DNA from: Anaeromyces robustus
Taxonomy: Eukaryota; Neocallimastigomycota; Neocallimastigomycetes; Neocallimastigales; Neocallimastigaceae
Length of the DNA stretch: 16,641 nucleotides
Reading direction: 5' to 3'
Assembly: GCA_002104895.1 (NCBI GenBank)
Contig: MCFG01000228.1
Location: 95,001 to 111,641, forward strand
Shown here: positions 8,803-16,641 of the stretch, piece after piece
Numbering within the stretch: position 1 is the stretch's first letter
How the letters are laid out: the number at the start of each line of letters is the position of its first letter
Notes under the pieces: generated by a model
Told to the model about the DNA's origin: nothing
Seen by the model: only the letters and a program-made list of their open reading frames with translations
The model's database searches: none
Program-made: the position numbers and the translations under genes

Positions 8803-9121
8803 TCAAATTCATCTGGTATAATTTGTACAAACAACACAAAACCATCTAGACTATTATCTAAACAATAAATTCAAATCAATTAAATAAACAATTTTTATAT
8901 AAATAATATAATTAAAATAAAATATTTTATGTAGATAATATATAATATATATATAAAATATATTTTTTTTTAAATTATATAATATAATATACTATTATTA
9001 TGATAATAATAAAATTTTAGATATTAATAATATTTTAATATCAATAAACAAATTATATTATATGATATATAATAAAAAAAAAAAAAAAAGTCATATATAG
9101 CTTTTAAAAATAAAACAAAAT

Positions 9122-9155
<34 letters not shown>

Positions 9156-9234
9156 TTATATAGCACGTATAACGTATAAAGCTAATATATAAAAATAAAA
9201 AATAAAAATTAAAAATAAAAAATAAAATTTAGTA

Positions 9235-9266
<32 letters not shown>

Positions 9267-9490
9267 ATGGCACACAATTTGTACGTCAACTTTATTGAAT
9301 TTAAATATTAAAATACATGAATCATAAAAAAAACACATAATGAAAAAAAATGATACTAAAAAAAAAATAAAAACCAGTAAAATATTATAGATAATAATAG
9401 ATAATACTGGAGGAAAAAAAGAAGTACAATAATATTTAAAAACAATAAATCCATACAGCCCTTAATTCTAAATATAGAATTAAAGTAAAA
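8803..9490. other. 3' flank and AT-rich spacer
   Basis: Residual C content just after the stop (8803-8875) suggests a 3' UTR. Then AT-only sequence follows, with a T8-A26 tract at about 9121-9154 and a T27 run at 9240-9266. A hairpin lies at 9462-9483. A GC bump at 9267-9300 (ggcacacaatttgtacgtc) is too short to interpret. No gene seen. Confidence 0.55.
9462..9483. repeat. Short perfect hairpin, 9-bp stem, 4-nt loop
   Basis: TTAATTCTA-AATA-TAGAATTAA, a perfect 9-bp stem, directly precedes the GC-rich island at 9491. It could be a boundary of that element. Confidence 0.8.
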
Positions 9491-9590
9491 TTGATCTATC
9501 CTATTCCACTAGGGTCGGAAATAGGATCGGCATTTGCCCTACTAGGCTGTCCTACTGTGTTATCAGCATTGACGTTCCTGGAGAGGTTAT
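9491..9590. other. GC-rich island, probable dispersed-element fragment
   Basis: By count, 46 of 100 bases are G or C, in surroundings that are nearly all A/T. An inverted repeat, 9498-9507 (atcctattcc) with 9517-9527 (ggaaataggat), folds with one bulge; gccctactaggc follows. Both strands are open. Plus reads SEIGSAFALLGCPTVLSALT, extending into a meaningless poly-Phe/Ile tail. Minus reads NLSRNVNADNTVGQPSRANA and on to DPSGIG-stop, a polar peptide more typical of real protein. Not a tRNA: no T-loop or anticodon arm could be fitted. Possibilities are a transposon remnant, an ncRNA or a decayed exon. Confidence 0.4.
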
Positions 9591-9883
9591 TTAGTATAAA
9601 AAAAATTTTTTTTTTTTTTCTTTTAATTTCATTATTATCTTATAGTGTTTTTATTCATTATATTCATTATCAACTAACTACACTACTTTTTCAATCAATA
9701 TTAGAACTTCAGTTCATAATAATAACCTTATATACTACATTTAGTGCATATAAAAAGCTTTTTTATTATTTTCTTATATATAATGAAATTATTAAGAATT
9801 TTAGTAATAATTTATACAATATTCATTATATAATCTAATATTTAGCTATTAAAAAAATTTTTAAATTAAATATAACAATCATT

Positions 9884-9905
9884 TTTTCTTCTTATAAGAA
9901 GAAAA
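9884..9905. repeat. 22-bp perfect palindrome
   Basis: TTTTCTTCTTA followed by TAAGAAGAAAA: 11-bp arms, no spacer. Unlike most palindromes here it is not made of A/T only, which makes chance a weaker explanation. Confidence 0.9.
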
Positions 9906-10012
9906 GTTCCAAAAATTCATATATTCCCAACATAATAACAATTCTACACGGAAATCTTTAGTAAAAGGCGAAAGATTTACTCGTTCTGCAGAAATGTCAG
10001 GGATTGATGATT
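9898..10012 (+). pseudogene. Possible coding relic, 38-codon open patch
   Basis: From 9898 one frame reads EEKFQKFIYSQHNNNSTRKS then LVKGERFTRSAEMSGIDD and ends at TAA (10012-10014). Composition rises to about 37% G+C at 9941-10010, like the real genes here. The peptide is hydrophilic and looks like natural protein, but has no start, no continuation and no family I recognise. The minus strand is also open (ERVNLSPFTKDFRVELLLC), so the coding strand is uncertain. It may be the end of a decayed gene or an exon with undetected partners. Confidence 0.3.
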
Positions 10013-10770
10013 AAAAAATACCAGCAAAAATCTTTTAATATTTATAAATTTTATTCATTAAAAATATTAACAAAATTTAATGAATGAACTTAAATTAAAA
10101 TGATTGGCTAATTAGTAATTAAAAAATTAATTAAACCTTAAAACTTTAATAATTTCTATTATATATATAAAATAAAATTACAAAAGAAAATAAAATATGG
10201 TAATAGATGATTTATTGGTAATAATGAAGAATCATTTTTTTATAGAGTCATTTCTTTTTAATATTAATAAATAAAAATTGTTTATGGTGGTATTTTCTTT
10301 ATCAAATTTTTAATTTATATATGAATATTATTTATTATGGAATTAATAAAAACATATATTTTAAATAAATATAATAAATACTTAAAAGGTGCATCTTTTA
10401 AATTTTTATATAATGATAACTTACTTATTAACATTTAAATATAAATATTTATATATTTCTTTATATGTTCCAACAAATTTATATGATTATTATTAATTAA
10501 TAATTGTTTTCATTTATTATTATTATTTATTACTATTTTGATAAATAAAATATACTTACTGTTTTCATTTCATTGAATATTAATAAATAATTCTATAATA
10601 TTTATATTAATTATTAAATATATAAAGTAAACTAAAACTAAAAGATTATGGTAACAATAATTATACCATATCAATCTTTATTTACAACTAAGTCATCATT
10701 ATTAGTTATATAAAATGATTGTTATTACTTATATCTTATAATATTTTAAATATAACAAAATAATAAATTA

Positions 10771-10818
10771 TAATTATAGAATTAATAACATTTTCTTTCT
10801 AAAACAATTCTATAATTA
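10771..10818. repeat. Inverted repeat, 13-bp arms, 22-nt loop
   Basis: TAATTATAGAATT at 10771-10783 is the exact reverse complement of 10806-10818. Third inverted repeat in the window with exactly 13-bp arms, after 5357-5395 and 6375-6425. Sequences differ, so they are not copies of one element. Confidence 0.8.
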
Positions 10819-11839
10819 AAAGTATAATTATGTATATATATATATAAAAGTGGGGTTTGAATTTAAATAATGGTTAGGTTTAAAAATGATAATATTAAAA
10901 ATTTTTGTTGGGTTATGCTTTTTTTTTTAAGTTTTAGGTATAATCTTAACTTAAGGTTGTACAAAAACATTTATTATAATAAGTACTCGATAATTTTAAA
11001 TTAATTTTTTTTTTTTTTTTTTAAAAAAAATATAATATATATAAATATATAATACAAAAAAAAAAAAAACGGAACATGAAATTTTAATGAATTAATGTAA
11101 TACTATGTAATCATATTTTGAAACATATTCAATATTAAAATAAATTATTATTATTTACTTTTGTATGTATCTTGTTTTCTTTTTTTTTTTTTAAACTTTA
11201 ATTCTTCTAATCAAAAATTTCAAAATATTATTATTTATTAATGTAACAACGAATATATTATATATAAATATATATATACATATAATTTATATTATTATGA
11301 TTATTATATAATTAATAGATTAATAGAAAGTAATCATAATAATAAAAGAAGAGTAAAATAATAATAATAATAATAATAAAATAGAATAGCAAGAAAAAAA
11401 AAAACAATAATAACTATATTATTATTATTATTTAAAATTAAATTTTCTATTTAATTATTATTAAATTATTTATTATTTACACAATTGTTTTTTTTTTTTT
11501 TTTGTATATAAAATTATATATAAATTAATCGAAATTAATTATATTAATAAAAATATAATATATTTTATTATATATTGGAATATATAGTTGTATATAATAA
11601 AGTATATAATAGAATCTTTTTATGTTTTAGTGTTTTAATAAAAAATTATTTATTATTTATTATTTATTATTTAATTATTAATTAATTATTTAATATTTTA
11701 ATATTTACTATTTAATATTATTTAATATTTCATATTTCATATTATTTAATATTTACTATTATTAATATTATTTATTTATATATTTATTTATTAATATTAT
11801 TTATTTGTTTATTTATAGTTGTTATATAGTTTATATTTT

Positions 11840-12170
11840 TCCTTTTTTCTTTTCTTTTTTTTTTTTTTTTTTTCTTTTACTTTAAAAGACCTGAGAGCAA
11901 ACAATAAAGTTGAATAAAAAAGTTTTATAATAAAATTTATTAATAGTAAAAAAAAAAAAAAAAAAAAAGAGGAGAGAGAATTTTTTCTTTTCTTTTTTTT
12001 TTTTCTTCTTTCTTTTTTTTCTTTTTTTTTTATTAATTTTCTTTTTTTTTAATAAAGTAAAATAAAAGAAAAAAGGAGTAAAATTATTATTTCTTTTTAT
12101 TTTATATTATTTTATTTTTTTTTAATTAAAAAAGTAAAAAAAAAGAAAAAGAAAAAGAAGAGGAATAAAA
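11840..12170. repeat. Pyrimidine tract followed by purine tract
   Basis: The plus strand runs from CT-rich (11840-11880, 11980-12045) to AG-rich (12055-12080, 12130-12170), with a poly(A)/GAGGAGAGAG segment between (11950-11980). Such mirror polypurine/polypyrimidine DNA can adopt triplex structures. It lies more than 1 kb before the PKA start, so a promoter role is only a possibility. Confidence 0.6.
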
Positions 12171-13236
12171 AATGTTATAAAGAATTAAAGAAATAATAAT
12201 AATAATATTAATAATAATAAAAGCTAAATTAAATATACATTTTCTAATTAAAATAACTTATTTAGAATTTAGTATGCAAAAAAAAATATTTATATAATTA
12301 TATAAATATATAAATTTCTTGAATTCTATATAATAAACTAATTCACATTTGTATACTTTAAAAAAAAAAAAAAAAAAAAGAATATATATATAATATTATA
12401 ACATTTTAATTATTTTTTTTGTATTTATTTTATTATTACATTTACTTTTATTTCTTTTTGAACAATTCATTTCATATAACGTTCTTATAAAGAAAGATAT
12501 TACAGTACACTAAACAAAATTTTAATGAAAAATTGTATTAAAAAATAAATAATACATAAGACATAAATAAATTAAGTTTATAATTTTATATAATATTCAT
12601 AACAAACCAATAATAAAAGGAAACTTTTAATAATAAAATAAGAAAAAAAAAAAAAACTCATACAAATAAACAAAATATATATACAAAAGTTAATAATATT
12701 TTATATAATATAAAATATTTAAATAATCATCATATATACATTTAAAATATTATAAAATAAAACAATAAATTATTTATTGTATGATATATAACAGACAATA
12801 AAACAAATATAATAATTAAATAAACAATTTAAATAAACAATTTAAATAAACAATTTAAATTATTATTATCATAATTAAGAAATTATTTTTTTAAGCAATA
12901 TTAAATATTTAAGAAATATATCTTTTTTTTAAATATTTTTCTTTTATTATTTTATTTAATGTATAAGAATAATAATAATAATTTTAATTTAAATATCAGC
13001 TTCAATTTCAATTTTATTTTCGATATATTATAGAATTGTAATTGAAATAAAAAAATAATTTATCTATTTTTTTTATGTAAAAGGTTAGTCATTGATTTAA
13101 TAAATATTTATATTTATTTATTTATTTATTTTTTTTATTATATTAATATTATTTATAAATATTTTATTTATTTATTTTTATTATATTATATTAATATCAT
13201 ATTCATTATAGTATTTATTATAATATAATAAGCAAA

Positions 13237-15185
13237 ATGGATTTTATAACTAAATTAAAGGGGAAATCAAAATTATCTACATCTACAACTGGTTCAAATA
13301 CTAGTGTAATTTTTTTTTTATAATTATTTAATATAAAATTTATTATTATTTATAATTATTTTTTTTAAATATTATACAAATATATATTTATAATTATTTT
13401 TTTTATAATATTATTATATATATTTATATTTATTTATATTTAATTTTTTCTATAATATTATACATACATTTATTTATATTTATTTTTTTTATAATATTAT
13501 ACATTTATTAATTTATATTTAATTTTTTTTATAATACTATACATATTATGCATATATTTATTTACGTTTAATTTTTTTATAATATTATACATATTATACA
13601 TATATTTATTTAATTATTAGAGCAAATCTGTTGATAAATATAAGAATAAATTAATATTTAAAAAGAACCCTTTTTCTTTTTCAAAGCAGAATTTAACAAC
13701 TAGTATATCTAAGGTAAATATTATATTATATTACATTAATATTTTTATTTTATTTGTTATGTAGAAGAAAAAAAAAATTATTATTTTTTTTTTATTAACA
13801 TATATTGATAATAATTACATAATATAATACGTTTTATTTTTATTTATGTAAATATTTATAATTGAATTAATTTTATATTATAATTTTTTTTTATTTTAGA
13901 AATTTATTCCTAATCCAGATTCCTTTATAATAGAAGAAGAGGATGAAGATGAATTTAAGGAAAATATTAAAGTTCATAATACATCAAAGAAAAATACAAA
14001 AAATACAACAAAGAAAAATGGAAATGTAAAATCAGATAATAAAACAACTCATAAAAAGAAGAAAATTTCATTTTCAGCTGTTAATGAAACTGTTATTGAT
14101 GGAAAAAGAGTTAGTATTGATGCAAATTTAAAAGATATGGATGAAGATGATGATAAAAATGAAAGATGTCCAAGTAGAGCAGGATTTCGTAAAGCAAGTG
14201 GTAAACCTACAATTATTACTAAATTTGAAAAAAAGACTTCTGATGTATCAACTATTAAAAGCACAGAAGCTGAAATTTCTGAAGATGTTAATGTTAATGA
14301 TAGAATGTCAGAATATGAAACTGAAAGTAATGATATGGATAATTTAACTGAAAGATTAAATCAAGCTTCATTAGATGAAAGTCTCTCTTTCCCACAATCT
14401 CTTTCTCAACCATCTCTTCAACCACCATCACCATATTCATCTATTGTTGAAGAATTCCCAAAATTCCAATATGAATTAGATGATTTTATTGTTTTACAAA
14501 CTATTGGTATGGGATCTTTTGGTCGTGTTCATTTAGCTCGTTTAAAAGCTAATGGTGAATATTATGCTTTAAAAGTTATGAAAAAAGAAGATATTATCCA
14601 ATATAAACAAGTAGAACATATTCTTAATGAAAAACATATTCTTGAACAAATTAATCATCCATTTATTATTAATATGCTTTGTGGTTTCCAAGATAATACT
14701 AACATTTATATTGTTACTGATTTTTCTTGTGGTGGTGAATTATTTTCTTTCTTAAGAGCTCAAAAAGTAAAAATTTTTATTTATTTATTATTATTTATTA
14801 TTTATTATTATTATTATTATTTTATTTTTTAATCTTTTATATATATTTAATTTTAAAAAATGAATATGATTTAATTATTATAAATATATATATATATATA
14901 TATATTTTATTAATATACATTTTTTTTTATTAAATATTTAAATATATTTATTTATATTAATTATATTTATAAATATTTTTCATTTTTTATATTATATATT
15001 ATATTATTATTATTTTATAATTATTCATTAATCAAATTTTATTATTATTATTCTTATATAATGTAATTAACCTAAACAATAACAATAATAATAACAACAA
15101 TAATAATAACAATAACAAAAACGATAACAAACACAAAAACAAATAATGAAACAAAAAATCTAAATTAAATAATTTTATTGTTCAT

Positions 15186-15217
<32 letters not shown>

Positions 15218-16095
15218 GTATTTTACAAATGATATTGCAAAATTTTATGCTGCTGAAGTTATTGTAGTATTTGAATATTTACACTCAAAAGATATTATTT
15301 ACCGTGATCTTAAACCAGAAAATATATTATTGGATGAAACAGGTCATATTCGTTTAATAGATTTTGGTTTTGCTAAACATGTTACAGATGTTACTTATAC
15401 TTTATGTGGTACACCTGATTATTTAGCACCAGAAATTATTCAATCCAAACCTTATTCACAAGCTGTTGATTGGTATGCTTTAGGTGTATTAATTTATGAA
15501 ATGCTTGCTGGTTATCCACCATTTTATAAAGAAGATCATGTTGAATTATATCAACAAATTTTAGAAGGTAAATATAGTTTCCCACCTCAAATTAATCACA
15601 GTGCACGTGACTTAATTCGTAAACTTTTACAACCTGACCTTTCAAAGCGTTATGGTAATTTAAAAGGTGGAGTTGATGATATTAAAAATCATAAATGGTT
15701 TGCTGGTGTTAATTGGGAACATGTTGAAAATAAATTAATTGTACCACCCTATATACCCCGTTGTAGATATAATGGTGATACCAGTCATTTTGATCAATAT
15801 CCAGAAGATTATGAACCTTATGATGTTCAAAAAGAAGAAGATGTTTATGCTGACATTTTTAAAGTAATTTTTTTATTATTATTTTATTTTTATTTTATTA
15901 TTTTATTTAATTTTTTTCTATTTATATATATATATTTATATTATATTTATATTATATTTTATATTATATTATTATTATTTTTTTTATATCTTTTTATTAA
16001 AATATAATAATATTATTCTTATTATTATAATTATTATAAAATTTTATTTTTATTTTTATAATTTTTTTAACAATTTTTTTTAATAGGACTTTTAA
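13237..16095 (+). CDS. pkaC: cAMP-dependent protein kinase catalytic subunit, five exons, 560 aa
   Basis: Exons: 13237-13305, 13621-13713, 13900-14766, 15219-15863, 16087-16095, all introns phase 0. Residues 1-240 are a low-complexity, charged extension with basic Ser motifs (KRVSID, FRKASG). The kinase domain starts near FQYELDDFIVLQTIG. It shows the Gly loop GMGSFG (257-262), ATP lysine K279 in YYALKVMKK, helix-C Glu298, YRDLKPEN with catalytic D373, DFG at 391-393, activation-loop TLCGTPDYLAPE with T408 as the PDK1-type site, and the AGC tail. The protein ends DIFKDF, the FxxF hydrophobic motif of PKA. In cAMP signalling the regulatory subunit restrains this kinase until cAMP binds; it then phosphorylates RRxS/T sites. 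All catalytic residues are present, so it should be active. It is clearly PKA-type (GTPDYLAPE, LGVLIYEMLAGYPPF, RYGNLKGGVDDIKNHKWFAG), not PKC or S6K. Start chosen as the only in-frame ATG in exon 1; the N-terminal exons are the least certain. Confidence 0.94.
13395..13612. repeat. Degenerate minisatellite in PKA intron 1
   Basis: Five imperfect copies, 39-48 nt apart, of a unit built around TTTTTTATAATATTATACAT, followed by TATTTATATTTAAT. Copies begin near 13405, 13452, 13491, 13531 and 13579. They fill most of intron 1 (13306-13620). Confidence 0.7.
14767..15218 (+). other. PKA intron 3, with A-run acceptor and AAC/AAT repeats
   Basis: The longest PKA intron (452 nt). It contains (AT)n at about 14885-14904, an (AAT/AAC)n stretch at about 15075-15145, and ends in about 19 A followed directly by G, so the 3' splice site AG is preceded by poly(A) rather than a pyrimidine tract. 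The exon boundary is fixed by homology: RAQK joins YFTNDIAKFYAAE with exactly the family spacing. Confidence 0.85.
16087..16095 (+). other. PKA terminal coding micro-exon (Asp-Phe-stop)
   Basis: After acceptor AATAG (to 16086) the sequence GAC TTT TAA completes ...DIFK with DF and stop. This restores the C-terminal FxxF motif characteristic of PKA catalytic subunits, strong support for this splice. Only two residues are encoded here. Confidence 0.88.
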
Positions 16096-16641
16096 TTTCC
16101 AAGGATGTTCTTATTATTAAATAATAGTATTAAACTGGAAAAAGGAAAAATAATAACAATAACAGTCATAATAATTTAATTATAATGATAATTATTCAAT
16201 TTTTTTTTTTTTAATTATTTAAAATATAAACAATAATAATAACAATATAAGCAATAGCTAAAAAGAAAAGCAAAATTGACAAAATATTAATATAACAAAA
16301 AAAAAAAAAAAAGAAGAAAAAAGACATAATCTGGAATAAAAAAAAAAAAATTAAAATCCAATGAACATGATAAATGATAAAGCAAAACAAACAAAATATA
16401 ATATATATAATAAATGATATTATGATAATATTTTATTTTATTTTTTTAATATATATATATTATTTTCATTAAAAAATGCTTTTTTTTTTTTTTTTCTTTC
16501 TTTTTTTTTTTTAATATTTTATATTTTATTTTTTGTTATGTTATCAAATACATTTTTTTTAATTATTAAAATGAAGTATTAATTATTATTAATCATCTCT
16601 ACATTTTAAATATTTTTTATTATTATTATTATTTATTATTA
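16096..16641. other. 3' flank of PKA gene
   Basis: It contains the 3' UTR, with C/G-bearing sequence to about 16380, then T-rich and AT-only DNA to the window end. No further gene is seen. Confidence 0.6.

Larger units (their letters stand above)
10015..13236. other. 3.2-kb gene-free spacer and PKA upstream region
   Basis: No convincing gene on either strand. Contents: an inverted repeat at 10771-10818; a G-biased patch at about 10850-10970; a T run near 11007-11022; an AAT run near 11362-11380; ATT-rich sequence at 11640-11820; mixed CT and GA tracts at 11840-12170; a poly(A) near 12361-12379; and a thrice-repeated TTTAAATAAACAA at about 12827-12860. The part nearest 13237 should contain the PKA promoter and leader; no specific element can be justified. 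Confidence 0.55.

Noticed and set aside
8639-8821. Plus-strand second frame at the end of the membrane protein gene
   Set aside because: Out-of-frame overlap with the Asn/Thr-rich tail; no independent support.
9156-9338. Minus-strand 60-codon frame with poly-Lys
   Set aside because: Created by the T27 run at 9240-9266; flanks have no coding composition.
9491-9590. tRNA or rRNA fragment in the GC-rich island
   Set aside because: No T-arm GTTC, anticodon stem or acceptor pairing could be laid out, and no familiar rRNA core sequence is visible.
9491-9838. Plus-strand 115-codon frame over the GC-rich island
   Set aside because: Only its first 35 codons have balanced composition; the rest is Phe/Ile/Tyr read from T-rich spacer. 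Treated as part of an island of uncertain nature, not a gene.
10868-10884. Telomere-like GGTTAGGTTT string
   Set aside because: One partial match without tandem TTAGGG copies.
14049-14347. Antisense and alternate-frame ORFs within PKA exon 3
   Set aside because: Overlap the homology-supported PKA frame entirely.

Overview
The window is nuclear DNA of a eukaryote with extreme A+T content. Coding islands are only moderately AT-rich. Introns and spacers are almost pure A/T and full of homopolymers, (AAT)n/(AAAT)n runs and palindromes. Spliceosomal GT-AG introns, codons ending in A/T, TAA stops at all four genes and a fungal-looking PKA C-terminus (FxxF at the extreme end) point to an anaerobic gut fungus (Neocallimastigomycota). 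Dictyostelium-like genomes are the main alternative. This assignment is inferred from composition and gene content; no marker gene is present.

Layout: (1) 189-2077 (+), a seven-exon gene for a secreted/type I membrane leucine-rich-repeat (LRR) protein. It has a plant-style DCC(x)F(x)GVxC N-cap, and each of its four central exons is exactly 72 nt, one 24-residue LRR. All six introns are phase 2 and split a codon at an LRR boundary; the sixth contains a perfect 56-bp palindrome. (2) 2078-3091, a convergent spacer with a strong purine/pyrimidine flip. (3) 4679-3092 (-), a five-exon gene for the proteasome-assembly chaperone Nas2/PSMD9, 214 aa, essentially complete. (4) About 4680-7770, gene-poor DNA with two decayed relics: two LRR exons (+) and a Ras-type small-GTPase fragment (-), plus several inverted repeats. 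(5) 7771-8802 (+), an intronless gene for a single-pass membrane protein with a long Asn/Ser/Thr/Pro-rich tail and a fresh 60-bp tandem duplication. (6) 8803-13236, 4.4 kb without a convincing gene. It contains a roughly 100-bp island of about 46% GC at 9491-9590, a second less AT-rich patch near 9900-10012, a 22-bp perfect palindrome and long A, T and CT tracts. (7) 13237-16095 (+), a five-exon gene for the catalytic subunit of cAMP-dependent protein kinase, 560 aa with a long low-complexity N-terminus. Its last exon encodes only Asp-Phe-stop.

The genes have no obvious pathway link: a cell-surface LRR protein, a proteasome-base chaperone, a membrane protein of unknown role and PKA. The most notable structure is the LRR gene. 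Its exon/intron architecture is strictly modular, and retaining any of five introns would end the protein at the splice junction (TTG-TAA or ATG-TAA), at or next to a repeat boundary. Decayed LRR exons of the same design lie 3.4 kb downstream. I did not find a recognisable new multi-gene system.
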